Shown piece after piece: positions 46,454 to 55,081 of a DNA stretch of 64,000 bases. The notes below the pieces were generated by a model. It saw only the letters and a list, made by a program, of their open reading frames with translations. It did no database searches and was not told where the DNA came from. The DNA comes from Ruegeria arenilitoris (GTDB lineage Bacteria > Pseudomonadota > Alphaproteobacteria > Rhodobacterales > Rhodobacteraceae), in the NCBI RefSeq assembly GCF_042675705.1, contig NZ_JBHTJJ010000012.1, one strand, 5' to 3'. The position numbers and the translations under genes are program-made. The number at the start of each line of letters is the position of its first letter. Position 1 is the stretch's first letter.

Positions 46454-47632
46454 TTATTCTCCGCCCGGTGTATGGCGCGCCGCCCCGCGCGGAAGCGTCA
46501 GCGCCTTGACCAGCAGTTCGAAATCCTTGCGCAGTTCGTTCATGCTGTCCTGGCGACCGGCCGAGATTTCTTCGAGAATGCGCAGAAGCTGCACGTCCAT
46601 CGACCGCAGCCGCATCCGGCTTTCGGCGTCGATCCCCTCGCCCGCACCATGTTCACGCATGTGATCCAGCAGCGCGTCCTGCCCCAACGCGATCCGCTCA
46701 AGCGCGGCGGTGACCCCTTCGGTTTCCGCCTGTCGCTGGTTCATGTCCGCGATGACATCGACCAATGCACCCAGCTTGGCCGATACCTCGGCGCGATCCG
46801 ACTCTTGGGCCGCGAACAGATCCTGCAGCGCGTCCATCTGCTCGGACATGGCATCAAGGACCGGGGTCAGCACCGCCAGTTCCGCACCACCTTCGTCTCC
46901 GGCGGCAAATCCGACGCGCGTGATCGACGACAGCCATTCCTCAAGCTCACGGTAGAAACGGTTCTGCCCGTGGCCGGCGAACAGTTCGAGCAAACCCACG
47001 ATCAGCGATCCGGCAAGCCCCAACAGAGAGGACCCGAACGCCACGCCCATGCCTTGCAGCTGGGATTCGAGGCCACTCATCAGGCGATTGAATACGGCCA
47101 GGCCTTCTTCGCCCTCTTGGGGGTTCAGGCTGCGAATGGTGTCGACAATTGCAGGAACCGTTGTTGCCAAGCCGAAGAATGTGCCCAGAAGACCCAGATA
47201 GATCAGTACGTTGGTGATGTAACGGGTGAATTCCCGCTCTTCCTCGACCCGTTCCGCGACCGAATCCAGGATCGACCGGGTCGATGTCGAGCTGATCTGC
47301 GATTTCGCCCCGCGTGCGCGAAGCAGCGACGCCAAAGGGGCCAACAGCTGCGGTGTACGAGCGTCTTCGCGCACGACGCCGCCCACGAACGCTTCGATCC
47401 AGCGAACCGAACCGATCAACTGGGTCACCTGATAGAAACAGGCCACCACGCCGATGACGAAGACCAGCAGGATGAATCCGTTCAGATAGGGGTTGGCATA
47501 AAAAACCGGCAGCACGTAGGGCAGAGCCATGAACACGCCCAGGCCCGACAGCCCGATGGCGATCAGCATCATCACGATTTGACGGATCGGTTGCGAGAAA
47601 TGCGGTCTCGCGCCCTGCTGTACATGCGCCAT
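46454..47632 (-). CDS. MotA/TolQ/ExbB-like proton channel protein
   Basis: A 392-residue membrane protein with two N-terminal segments (about 20-40 and 50-75), a cytosolic domain, and two more segments near residues 140-165 and 195-220 (TNVLIYLGLLGTFFGLATTV and GVAFGSSLLGLAGSLIVGLLEL), the MotA/TolQ/ExbB core. A helical cytosolic tail of about 170 residues follows. With the downstream OmpA-domain partner it should form a proton-driven complex in the envelope. Its function is unknown; no flagellar, ton or tol genes are adjacent. Confidence 0.88.
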   Translation of the reverse strand: MAHVQQGARPHFSQPIRQIVMMLIAIGLSGLGVFMALPYVLPVFYANPYLNGFILLVFVIGVVACFYQVTQLIGSVRWIEAFVGGVVREDARTPQLLAPLASLLRARGAKSQISSTSTRSILDSVAERVEEEREFTRYITNVLIYLGLLGTFFGLATTVPAIVDTIRSLNPQEGEEGLAVFNRLMSGLESQLQGMGVAFGSSLLGLAGSLIVGLLELFAGHGQNRFYRELEEWLSSITRVGFAAGDEGGAELAVLTPVLDAMSEQMDALQDLFAAQESDRAEVSAKLGALVDVIADMNQRQAETEGVTAALERIALGQDALLDHMREHGAGEGIDAESRMRLRSMDVQLLRILEEISAGRQDSMNELRKDFELLVKALTLPRGAARHTPGGE

Positions 47633-47700
47633 GCGCGTCTTTCCCGGTTTTGCCTGCTCTGAGGCGAATCTATCGAAAATCTGGTGGCAAAGCCAAAGGT

Positions 47701-48231
47701 TTATGCGGTCAAGCTGCGCACCCGTTGCGCCAACCACTCAAGATCCGGGTCGTGCAACCCGATCTCGGACAGGTGTTCAGCGGTATTGTAAAGATACTCG
47801 GGGTTGGGGCCGCGGCCGCCCACGGCCTGCGCGATGATTTGCGCCTGCTCCTCCAGCGGCAGGCCCCCGCAATACTGCACGTGGTCGGGATCGATCACAT
47901 AAGTCACTGCCGTCACCGTCTGGCCACTGTCCAGATGCACGTCCAGCATCTTCTCCACATAGGCTGACGAGATCAATTCGCGCTCGCGCAGTTCCTCAAG
48001 GGTGCGTTCCTCATGGCCTGGTTCGACCGCCAGCGCCAAGCCCTTGCAATGGGCATCCGGGTGTTCGTCCAAGGCCAGGACAAGTCCGGGGTTTTCCTCG
48101 GTTCCGCGGTGATGGATCGACCGCATGCAAAATGACCGCGCATAGCCGTGAAGTGTCGCCTGCTCGCGCCGGGCCACAGGAAAGCCCGGATTCCACAACA
48201 GCGACCCGTATCCGAATACCCACATCGTCAT
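47701..48231 (-). CDS. Gamma-glutamylcyclotransferase (ChaC family)
   Basis: A 176-residue ChaC-type enzyme that breaks glutathione into 5-oxoproline and Cys-Gly. It has WVFGYGSLLWNPGF (substrate loop) and HHRGTEENPGLVLAL with the catalytic Glu, then the terminal YLYNTAEHLSEIGLHDPDLEWL (NTxxxLxxxGxxD pattern). Start at ATG 48231; a second ATG two codons later is equally possible. Divergent from the DUF2125 gene. Confidence 0.9.
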   Translation of the reverse strand: MTMWVFGYGSLLWNPGFPVARREQATLHGYARSFCMRSIHHRGTEENPGLVLALDEHPDAHCKGLALAVEPGHEERTLEELRERELISSAYVEKMLDVHLDSGQTVTAVTYVIDPDHVQYCGGLPLEEQAQIIAQAVGGRGPNPEYLYNTAEHLSEIGLHDPDLEWLAQRVRSLTA

Positions 48232-48298
48232 AGTTCTGGTCCTTGCCCGTTTAGGCCTATAAACATCAATTCCAAGGCAGGAAAAAGGGCCATTTGCG

Positions 48299-49300
48299 AT
48301 GCGCCGACTGGTACGAGTGTTCATATTTCTGACCATCCTCTGGGGCGGGTATTGGGCCATAGCCGGGTATGGGCTGCGCAGCGCCATCACCGGTTGGTTC
48401 GCGCATCAGCAGGATCTTGGATGGCAGGCCGACTATTCCGACGTGGAAATCGCCGGGTTTCCGCTGCACCACGTGACCCGCTTGAACAGTGTCGCGCTGG
48501 CCGATCCGGTGAATGGAACAGCCTGGAGCGCGGATTGGATCGAATTCGAAAGCCCCGCCATCTGGCCCGGACGACAGATCTTGCGCTTTGCGGATACGCA
48601 GCAGCGGCTGTCCTATTTCGACCAGACCGCAATCATTCTGGCAGACAGCCTTCAGGCGGAACTGAACCTGCGTCCGGGCGTCGCGTTGGAGTTGGAGAAG
48701 ATGGCCCTGACATCGGGCAACTGGTCGGTGACCCAGGACGGAACCGACATGGCTGCCGGTCAGTCACTTGCCCTGGTCATGGAACAAGGCACCCAGCCCG
48801 AGAGCTATGCGATCGGGGTCAGTTCGGATGCCTTCACGCCCGGTGAAGACCTGCGCGCGCTGATGCGAACGGCGGCTTCGCTGCCCCAAGCCTTCGAGAC
48901 GCTTGAACTGGACATGAATGTCACCTTCGACAAAACCTGGGACCGCTCCGCGCTGGAAGAACGTCGCCCTCAACCTCGTTTGATCGACCTGCATCTGGCC
49001 GAGGTGCAATGGGGCGAATTGCGTCTGTTTGCAACCGGCGAACTGGAGGTTGATGAACAGGGCATTCCGGTCGGAGAGATTGCGGTCAAAGCCGAGAACT
49101 GGCGTGACATGATTGCCATGGCCAATGCTGCAGGTGCCCTGCCCGATCAGGCCGTTGATCCGGTCACGCGGGCGTTGAACCTGCTGGCCGGCCTGGGGGG
49201 CAACCCCAACGCGCTGGACCTACAGCTGAATTTCCGCGACGGATTCGTGGCTTTGGGACCGTTGCCGTTGGGGCCGGCCCCGCGTCTGATCCTGCGTTAG
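48299..49300 (+). CDS. DUF2125 family protein
   Basis: A 333-residue envelope protein with one N-terminal membrane anchor (RVFIFLTILWGGYWAIAGYG) and a periplasmic domain of repeated strands typical of DUF2125 (IAGFPLHHVTRLNSVAL, a DUF945/AsmA-like beta fold). Function unknown. Its TAG stop is interlocked with the TAA of the convergent extensin-like gene in TTAG at 49297-49300. Confidence 0.85.
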   Translation: MRRLVRVFIFLTILWGGYWAIAGYGLRSAITGWFAHQQDLGWQADYSDVEIAGFPLHHVTRLNSVALADPVNGTAWSADWIEFESPAIWPGRQILRFADTQQRLSYFDQTAIILADSLQAELNLRPGVALELEKMALTSGNWSVTQDGTDMAAGQSLALVMEQGTQPESYAIGVSSDAFTPGEDLRALMRTAASLPQAFETLELDMNVTFDKTWDRSALEERRPQPRLIDLHLAEVQWGELRLFATGELEVDEQGIPVGEIAVKAENWRDMIAMANAAGALPDQAVDPVTRALNLLAGLGGNPNALDLQLNFRDGFVALGPLPLGPAPRLILR

Positions 49301-50154
49301 CGGCAGTAGGGTCCGCTGCGGTAACGGGCGGTATCAAGGTGGAAATGGTTCTGGTGATAGCGGTCTGAATTCGGGCCCAGCACCGTGCCGAAGGGCCCGC
49401 ACGCCCCGCGCCAGATCTTGGTCAGCTGCTTCTTCGAGGGGTTTTTACGCCAACCGTCCAGAACTGTCACCACCTCGCCATCGGCCATTTTGAACCCAGA
49501 GATATCAATAGCCCGACCCTTGCCATGCTCCGAGATCCTTGCACCTTTCCGGTTGTTCCGGGTACGGCAAGCGTAATGTGCGGCAACCTGCAATTCGACC
49601 ACTGGACCGCGCCGTTTGAACGTCGGCTTGACGGTCTTGTCGACCCATTTGTTCAAGGCGATCGCCGTACCGCAATCCATCGTGGATGGGCGGCTGAGAA
49701 CCACGCCCGACACCGATGTGATCTGGACGGCATCCTTGATCCCGCAGGCTTTGATCTTGCCCGGAACCGAGCCCACGGCCTTGCCCTGAATGGCGATATC
49801 ACCGCACACTGATCCTTTGCGCAGTTTTCGCTTTTTGAACAGGACTTGCTGTTCCAACGCCTCGGGCCGCAGATAGGGTTTGAGCGAGGTATCCGGTCCA
49901 AGCAGCGGAAGGTCGGCCGGGCGCGCCGCCACGGCTAAGACCTGAGGGGATACGGACCGCACCGCGGGTCGCATCTTCGCAGGCACAGCGATCGGCGTCG
50001 CCGGACTTGCCGGGACATAAGCGGCCTGCACCAGCTCTGCCGCCGGGGATGGCCGCGCAACCGGAACCAGTGATGTGTCTGGGGCCGATGCAGTGGCTGC
50101 GCCGGCCCAAACCACCGCAATCATCGACAAGGCTTTGCCTTTGATCAGTTTCAT
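49297..50154 (-). CDS. Extensin-like C-terminal domain protein (LAS-type peptidase fold)
   Basis: A 285-residue exported protein: signal peptide (MIAVVWAGAATASA), a Pro/Ala-rich linker to about residue 95, then the extensin_C domain with ISEHGKGRAIDISGF and HQNHFHLDTA, the zinc ligands of LAS metallopeptidases (D-Ala-D-Ala carboxypeptidase or lysostaphin type). Cys residues (CGDIAIQG, KACGI, DCGTAI, YACRTR, GACGPF) suggest disulfides. Likely trims peptidoglycan. Start overlaps the tyrC stop by ATGA. Confidence 0.88.
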   Translation of the reverse strand: MKLIKGKALSMIAVVWAGAATASAPDTSLVPVARPSPAAELVQAAYVPASPATPIAVPAKMRPAVRSVSPQVLAVAARPADLPLLGPDTSLKPYLRPEALEQQVLFKKRKLRKGSVCGDIAIQGKAVGSVPGKIKACGIKDAVQITSVSGVVLSRPSTMDCGTAIALNKWVDKTVKPTFKRRGPVVELQVAAHYACRTRNNRKGARISEHGKGRAIDISGFKMADGEVVTVLDGWRKNPSKKQLTKIWRGACGPFGTVLGPNSDRYHQNHFHLDTARYRSGPYCR

Positions 50155-51071
50155 GACTTGGCCTTCACACGCCCGAAATCAGGAGCGTCGGTGTCCTGAC
50201 CCGCGTCGATGATGCCGCGCCGGATCGCCCTGGTGTGGGTAAAGTAGTCGAACAGGTGCTGACCGTCGCCCGTACGGATCGCACGCTGCAGGGCAAACAG
50301 CTCTTCGGTGAAACGGCCGAGGATTTCCAGCGTCGCGTCCTTGTTGGTCAGGAACACGTCGCGCCACATGGTCGGGTCCGAGGCCGCGATCCGGGTGAAA
50401 TCACGGAAACCGGCGGCAGAGTACTTGATGACCTCGGAGTCGGTGACGCGCCGCAGGTCGTCGGCGACGCCCACCATCGTATAGGCGATCAGGTGCGGCG
50501 CGTGGCTGGTGACGGCCAGAACCAGATCGTGGTGATCGGCATCCATCTCGTCGACATTCGACCCCATCCCTTCCCACAGGGCGCGCAGGCGGGCGATGGC
50601 CTCGGGGTCAGACCCTTCGACCGGAACCAGCAGGCACCAGCGGTTGTCGAACAGCTCAGCAAAGCCGGATTCGGGGCCGGAATGCTCGGTCCCGGCCAGC
50701 GGGTGGGCGGGCACGAAATGCACGCCTTCAGGAATATGCGGGCCAACCTCTTCAATGACGTGACGTTTGACCGAGCCTACATCCGAAACGGTCGCGCCGG
50801 GCTTGAGCACCGGCGCGATGTCCTTGGCGACGGAGCCCATTGCGCCCACCGGCACGCAGAGCACGACCAGATCGGCACCCTCGACCGCCTCTTGCGCGGT
50901 GTCGCAGACCCGGTCGCACAGCCCGATGCGCCGCGCAGTGTCGCGGGTGGCCTCGGACCTGGCATAGCCAGTCACCTCGCCCGCCAACCCGGCGCGCTTG
51001 ATCGCCCAGTACATCGACGAGGCGATCAGACCCAACCCGATCAGCGCCACGCGGTCATAGATCTGGCTCAT
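50151..51071 (-). CDS. tyrC: Prephenate/arogenate dehydrogenase
   Basis: Oxidative step of tyrosine synthesis. The 306-residue TyrA-family protein has a Rossmann N terminus (ALIGLGLIASSMYWAIKRAG), DVGSVKRHVIEEVGPHIPEGV, FVPAHPLAGTEHSGPESGF and a helical dimerisation domain. There is no chorismate mutase or ACT domain. It overlaps hisC by 4 nt; HisC can act on aromatic keto acids, so the pair may complete tyrosine synthesis. Confidence 0.94.
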   Translation of the reverse strand: MSQIYDRVALIGLGLIASSMYWAIKRAGLAGEVTGYARSEATRDTARRIGLCDRVCDTAQEAVEGADLVVLCVPVGAMGSVAKDIAPVLKPGATVSDVGSVKRHVIEEVGPHIPEGVHFVPAHPLAGTEHSGPESGFAELFDNRWCLLVPVEGSDPEAIARLRALWEGMGSNVDEMDADHHDLVLAVTSHAPHLIAYTMVGVADDLRRVTDSEVIKYSAAGFRDFTRIAASDPTMWRDVFLTNKDATLEILGRFTEELFALQRAIRTGDGQHLFDYFTHTRAIRRGIIDAGQDTDAPDFGRVKAKS

Positions 51072-52153
51072 GCGGCGCCCCCTTTGAACGCGGTGATGGC
51101 CGCAACCACGCGGCTACAGGCCTTTTCGTCGCCCACGGTGATCCGCAGCGCGTTGGGCAGCTTGTAGCCCGCAACACGGCGCACGATCAAACCTTTCGAT
51201 TGCAGATAGGCGTCGCAGGCCTCGGCCTCGGCCTGATCCGCGAACCGCGCGAGGATGAAATTGGTGCAGGATGGATCGGACGGAACGCCAATCTTGGCCA
51301 GCTCGGCCGACAGCCATTCACGCAGGCGGGCATTTTCGGCCCGGCAGAACTCGACATATTCCACATCGGCCACGGCGGCCTCCGCTGCTGCGATGGCCGT
51401 CAGCGACAGGTTGAAGGGCTGGCGCACGCGGTTCAGCACGTCGATGATTTCGCGATGCGCATATCCCCAGCCGACCCGCATCCCGCCCAGCCCGTAAATC
51501 TTCGAGAAGGTCCGGGTCATGATCACGTTGTCGAACCGGTCCACTAGACCGGCACCGCCGTCAAAGCCCGGCACGAATTCCGCATAGGCGCCATCCAGAA
51601 CCATCAGGCAGGTCTGCGGCAAACCCTCGGCCAAGCGCGTCAGCTCGGCGTCCGAGATCATGGTCGAGGTCGGATTGCCCGGGTTGGTCACGAACACGAT
51701 CCGGGTGCGGTCGGTCACCGCCGCCAGGATCGCATCGACATCGACCTTGCGGTCGCGCTCGGGCACCTCGACCGGAGTCGCTCCGGCCATGCGGGCGATG
51801 ATCGGATACATCGAGAAGCCGTGCTCGGTATGGATCACCTCGTCCCCCGGCCCGGCATAGGCCTGGGCCACGAATTGCAGCACTTCGTCACTGCCCACGC
51901 CACAAATGATCCGGTCGGGGTCCAACCCGTGACGCTCGCCGATCGCGGCGCGCAGGTTATAGTGATCGGTCACCGGATAGCGATGCAGCAACGTGGCACT
52001 GTCGCGCACGGCTTCGATCGCCTTGGGGCTGGGGCCAAAGGGGTTTTCGTTGGAACTCAGCTTGATGACGTTTTCCACGCCCTCGACATGCGACTGACCG
52101 CCCTGATACAGCGCGATATCCATGATGCCGGGTTGCGGGGTGATCTTGTTCAT
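51068..52153 (-). CDS. hisC: Histidinol-phosphate aminotransferase
   Basis: Class II PLP aminotransferase (361 residues) of histidine synthesis. Marks are LSSNENPFGPSPKA, the NPGNPTSTMI segment, DGAYAEF and the PLP lysine region TFSKIYGLGGMRVGWGYA. GGAGCCCCTC precedes the ATG. Coupled to tyrC. An aromatic aminotransferase role is possible. Confidence 0.95.
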   Translation of the reverse strand: MNKITPQPGIMDIALYQGGQSHVEGVENVIKLSSNENPFGPSPKAIEAVRDSATLLHRYPVTDHYNLRAAIGERHGLDPDRIICGVGSDEVLQFVAQAYAGPGDEVIHTEHGFSMYPIIARMAGATPVEVPERDRKVDVDAILAAVTDRTRIVFVTNPGNPTSTMISDAELTRLAEGLPQTCLMVLDGAYAEFVPGFDGGAGLVDRFDNVIMTRTFSKIYGLGGMRVGWGYAHREIIDVLNRVRQPFNLSLTAIAAAEAAVADVEYVEFCRAENARLREWLSAELAKIGVPSDPSCTNFILARFADQAEAEACDAYLQSKGLIVRRVAGYKLPNALRITVGDEKACSRVVAAITAFKGGAA

Positions 52154-52217
52154 GAGGGGCTCCGTTGGTTGCGCCCCTCATACAGGTCTCAAGGCCTTGG
52201 GAAAAGCGGCAATTCCG

Positions 52218-53633
52218 TCACGCCGCCTTGAAGCGGGCGGTTGCTGGATCGGCGGCGTAGAACGGGGCGTATTCCTGCGTGCGACGCGACAGGTCATTGA
52301 CGCTGTCGATGATGAACTGAACCGTGTCCTCGGTCATCATGTACGAGAAGTTCAGCCTCACCCAACCCGGTTTCTTCATCTCTTCCCCGGCTGACAAGGC
52401 TGCGTGCAGCGCCTCCGAGGCCGCCTTGTCGATGCCCAGCAGCCGATGCGCATAGGGGCCCGCGCAAGCACACCCGCCGCGCGCCTGAATGCCGTAGATG
52501 TCGCTGAGCATCCGGGTGAACAGCTGTTGGTGCACCGGCTGCCCGGTGGTGTCGCGCACCAGGAAGGAAAAGATCGGCAGGCGGTGCGGTTGGTCCACGC
52601 CCAGCAGGGTCAGGTGTGGATTGTCACGCCACCCATCCAACGCCATGCGGTTGTACAGCGCCTCGCGCCGGGCGATCTCGTCGGTGCCCACGGCATCCTT
52701 GACGATGAAGGCCAGGGCCGCGCGGATGTCGCCGATCACGTTCGGGGTTCCGGCCTCTTCGCGGGTGGCCAGATCAGTGCTGTAGTCGTGACGCCAGGGC
52801 GAAACGAAGCTGACCGTGCCCCCGCCCGGCCAGCTGGGACAGGTGCGGCGCACGGCGCTCTGGTTCACGATCAGTACACCCGAAGCCCCCGGCCCGCCCG
52901 GAAACTTGTGCGGAGACACGACGATGGCATCCTTGCGCGCATCGTCCGGCCCCATGTCCATCGGCAGGTAGGGCCCGCCCCCTGCGTAGTCCCAGACCGC
53001 GCGCGCCCCGTGCCGATTCAGCAGCCGCGTCACCGGATCAGGGTCGGTGATCACGCCCGTGACATTCGACGCCGCCGAAAATGACCCGATCACCAGATCC
53101 GAATCCGAATGCTCGATCAGCGCCTTCTCCAGCACCGCCATGTCCGGGCCGCCCTCGGGGCCTTCGGGGATCTCGATGACCTGCGCCTTGCTCTCGCGCC
53201 AGGGCAGGATGTTCGAATGGTGCTCATACGGGCCAATCAAGACAACCGGCCGGTCAGCCTCTTGCACTCCCATCAAACTGACCAGCCGGTTGAGTCCCGC
53301 AGTGGCACCGGACCCGGTGAAAATCACCGCGTCATCTCCCCTCGCGCCAACGATGCGGGCTATTTCCGCGCGCGCCTCGCGGCGCAGTCGCGTCATGTAG
53401 GAACCGCAATAGGAGGCCTCGGTGTGGCTGTTCGCATAGAAAGGCAAAACATGCTGGGCCACAAAATCCTCGACCTGCCGCAATGCGCGGCCCGAGGCAA
53501 CGTAATCCGCGTACACAAGCGGCACGTCCCCATGCAGACCCGGGATCAGAACGTTCTCTCCGATCAGCCCGTCGCGCAGGGTCGAATTGTGAGTGGCGGC
53601 TTGGATTTCTGCACGAAAATGGGACAGGGTCAT
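52218..53633 (-). CDS. Aminotransferase class V family PLP enzyme (cysteine desulfurase-like)
   Basis: A 471-residue fold-type I PLP enzyme. Clear marks are VYADYVASGRALRQVE, IFTGSGATAGLNRLV, VWDYAGGGPY, the PLP lysine in VSPHKFPGGPGASGVLIV and GGCACAGPYAHRLLGID near residue 400. It is close to cysteine desulfurases and kynureninase-type enzymes but has long inserts, and the cysteines near 400 are not at a proven active-site position. The gene is divergent from an Lrp regulator, which probably controls it. Start at ATG 53633; nine codons upstream are also open. Confidence 0.87.
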   Translation of the reverse strand: MTLSHFRAEIQAATHNSTLRDGLIGENVLIPGLHGDVPLVYADYVASGRALRQVEDFVAQHVLPFYANSHTEASYCGSYMTRLRREARAEIARIVGARGDDAVIFTGSGATAGLNRLVSLMGVQEADRPVVLIGPYEHHSNILPWRESKAQVIEIPEGPEGGPDMAVLEKALIEHSDSDLVIGSFSAASNVTGVITDPDPVTRLLNRHGARAVWDYAGGGPYLPMDMGPDDARKDAIVVSPHKFPGGPGASGVLIVNQSAVRRTCPSWPGGGTVSFVSPWRHDYSTDLATREEAGTPNVIGDIRAALAFIVKDAVGTDEIARREALYNRMALDGWRDNPHLTLLGVDQPHRLPIFSFLVRDTTGQPVHQQLFTRMLSDIYGIQARGGCACAGPYAHRLLGIDKAASEALHAALSAGEEMKKPGWVRLNFSYMMTEDTVQFIIDSVNDLSRRTQEYAPFYAADPATARFKAA

Positions 53634-53644
53634 GTCATTGGCTC

Positions 53645-53664
53645 CATATTGCATTTCCAATATG
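53645..53664. promoter_or_regulatory. Inverted repeat between the class V aminotransferase and lrp genes
   Basis: CATATTG, six bases, CAATATG, with perfect 7-bp arms, 12 bp upstream of the aminotransferase ATG. ATATGATCT at 53660-53668 recurs at 53724-53732, over the -10 of the divergent lrp gene. Confidence 0.5.
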
Positions 53665-53700
53665 ATCTACTTGAGCCGAGTAATCTTCACCTATCTTTGC

Positions 53701-53730
53701 TTGATTTGTTAACATTTTGGGTCATATGAT
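53701..53730 (+). promoter_or_regulatory. Promoter of the second lrp gene, apparently giving a leaderless mRNA
   Basis: TTGATT at 53701-53706, 18-nt spacer, TATGAT at 53725-53730. The ATG is at 53736, so transcription should begin at or next to the start codon; no ribosome-binding site is present. Confidence 0.5.
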
Positions 53731-53735
53731 CTGGA

Positions 53736-54197
53736 ATGAATGAAAAGGTAGATCGAATTGACAAGCGCCTCCTGCGCGAACTGCAAAAAGATGCGACCCT
53801 TTCCCAGCGCGAACTGGCCGAGCGAGTCGGACTGTCCCAAAACGCCTGCTGGCGGCGGTTGAAGGCGCTGAACGACACAGGCGTTCTGACAGGGTCGACA
53901 GCCCGGATCGCGCGCGAAAAACTGGGGCTGAACCTGGTGGTTTTCGTGATGCTGCGCACGCGTCACCACTCGGCCGAGTGGCTGCAGGCCTTTCGAAGCC
54001 ATGTCCTGACCATTCCGGAAGTCGTGGATTTCCACCGGATCGGCGGCGACTACGACTATCAGCTACGGGTCGTGACGCAGGATATGGCGACCTATGACAA
54101 AGTCTATCAGCGCCTTATCGAGAAGGTCGAACTGGACAGCGTGACCTCGTATTTCGCGATGGAGGCGATCGCAGAAGACCGCCCTTTGCCGATCTGA
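53736..54197 (+). CDS. Lrp/AsnC family transcriptional regulator
   Basis: A 153-residue regulator with helix-turn-helix (DRIDKRLLRELQKDATLSQ, ELAERVGLSQNACWRRLKAL) and a RAM domain (VVDFHRIGGDYDYQLRV). It is divergent from the class V aminotransferase gene, 102 bp apart, with repeats suited to binding. The pairing suggests that an amino acid handled by that enzyme (cysteine is a candidate) is the signal; this is inference. No ribosome-binding site precedes the ATG. Confidence 0.94.
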   Translation: MNEKVDRIDKRLLRELQKDATLSQRELAERVGLSQNACWRRLKALNDTGVLTGSTARIAREKLGLNLVVFVMLRTRHHSAEWLQAFRSHVLTIPEVVDFHRIGGDYDYQLRVVTQDMATYDKVYQRLIEKVELDSVTSYFAMEAIAEDRPLPI

Positions 54198-54209
54198 GTG
54201 TTTGCCATG

Positions 54210-54245
54210 AAAAAGGGCCGCACCTTCGCAGGTACGGCCCGTTTT
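54210..54245. terminator. Bidirectional terminator between lrp and rpsD
   Basis: GGGCCGCACCT-TCGC-AGGTACGGCCC (one mismatch) at 54215-54240, preceded by five As and followed by GTTTT, so it can serve both convergent genes. Confidence 0.85.
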
Positions 54246-54264
54246 CTGAAACTGTCTGCGAAGA

Positions 54265-54885
54265 TCAGTTCTTCGCGTAGAATTCGACGACCAGGTTCGG
54301 TTCCATCATGACCGGGTACGGCACGTCGCCCAGCGACGGGGTGCGCACGAAGGTCGCGGTCATCTTCGAGTGGTCAACTTCCAGGTAGTCCGGAACATCA
54401 CGCTCGGCCAGGCCAACGGCTTCCAGAACGACGGCCAGTTGCTTGGACTTGTCGCGGACCTCGATCACGTCGCCTTCCTTGACGCGGTAGCTGGGGATGT
54501 TCACCCGCTTGCCGTTCACCTTGACGTGGCCGTGGTTCACGAACTGACGTGCGGCGAACACTGTCGGCACGAATTTGGCGCGGTAAACAACAGCGTCCAG
54601 ACGGCGCTCCAGCAGGCCGATCAGGTTTTCACCAGTGTCGCCGTTCACACGTACGGCTTCGGCGTAGATGCGGCGGAACTGCTTCTCGGTCAGGTCGCCG
54701 TAGTAGCCTTTCAGCTTCTGCTTGGCGCGAAGCTGCAGACCAAAGTCCGAAAGCTTGCCTTTGCGGCGCTGACCATGCTGGCCGGGGCCGTATTCACGAC
54801 GGTTGACCGGGGATTTCGGGCGACCCCAGATGTTTTCGCCCATCCGGCGGTCGATTTTGTGCTTGGCAGACGTGCGTTTGGTCAC
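54265..54885 (-). CDS. rpsD: 30S ribosomal protein S4
   Basis: Primary rRNA-binding protein of the small subunit (206 residues), also a translational regulator in other bacteria. Marks are RRLGENIWGRPKSP-like N terminus (RMGENIWGRPKSPVNRR), YGPGQHGQRRKGKLSDFG and the S4 RNA-binding domain LERRLDAVVYRAKFVPT, QFVNHGHVKVNGKRVNIPSY. Gene alone, with its own promoter and a leader of about 115 nt. Confidence 0.98.
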   Translation of the reverse strand: MTKRTSAKHKIDRRMGENIWGRPKSPVNRREYGPGQHGQRRKGKLSDFGLQLRAKQKLKGYYGDLTEKQFRRIYAEAVRVNGDTGENLIGLLERRLDAVVYRAKFVPTVFAARQFVNHGHVKVNGKRVNIPSYRVKEGDVIEVRDKSKQLAVVLEAVGLAERDVPDYLEVDHSKMTATFVRTPSLGDVPYPVMMEPNLVVEFYAKN

Positions 54886-55005
54886 GGCTGATCTCCTTCT
54901 TAAGGTCGAGGCCCTGACAGGCCACTATGAAGGGCGTTGTCCTCTTGAGGTTTCCCCCATGACAGGCATCCCCTTGCGAGGGCCACCAACACCAATGAAG
55001 CCGCG

Positions 55006-55033
55006 CTTATATCTGCGGACAGACCAGAGTCAA
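55006..55033 (-). promoter_or_regulatory. Promoter of rpsD
   Basis: On the minus strand TTGACT (55033-55028), 16-nt spacer, TATAAG (55011-55006). Predicted start near 54999, leaving a leader of about 115 nt that contains a GGCC/GGCC hairpin near 54909-54922. Confidence 0.65.
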
Positions 55034-55081
55034 CACGCTGCGATGCGTGGACGAAAAAATAGTTCCTAAGGAATGGGCCGT

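Noticed and set aside
44708..47632. Zorya-type phage defence (ZorA/ZorB-like pair)
   Set aside because: The MotA/MotB-like pair fits in outline, but no zorC, zorD or zorE gene is near: the neighbours are a YHYH protein and a ChaC enzyme.
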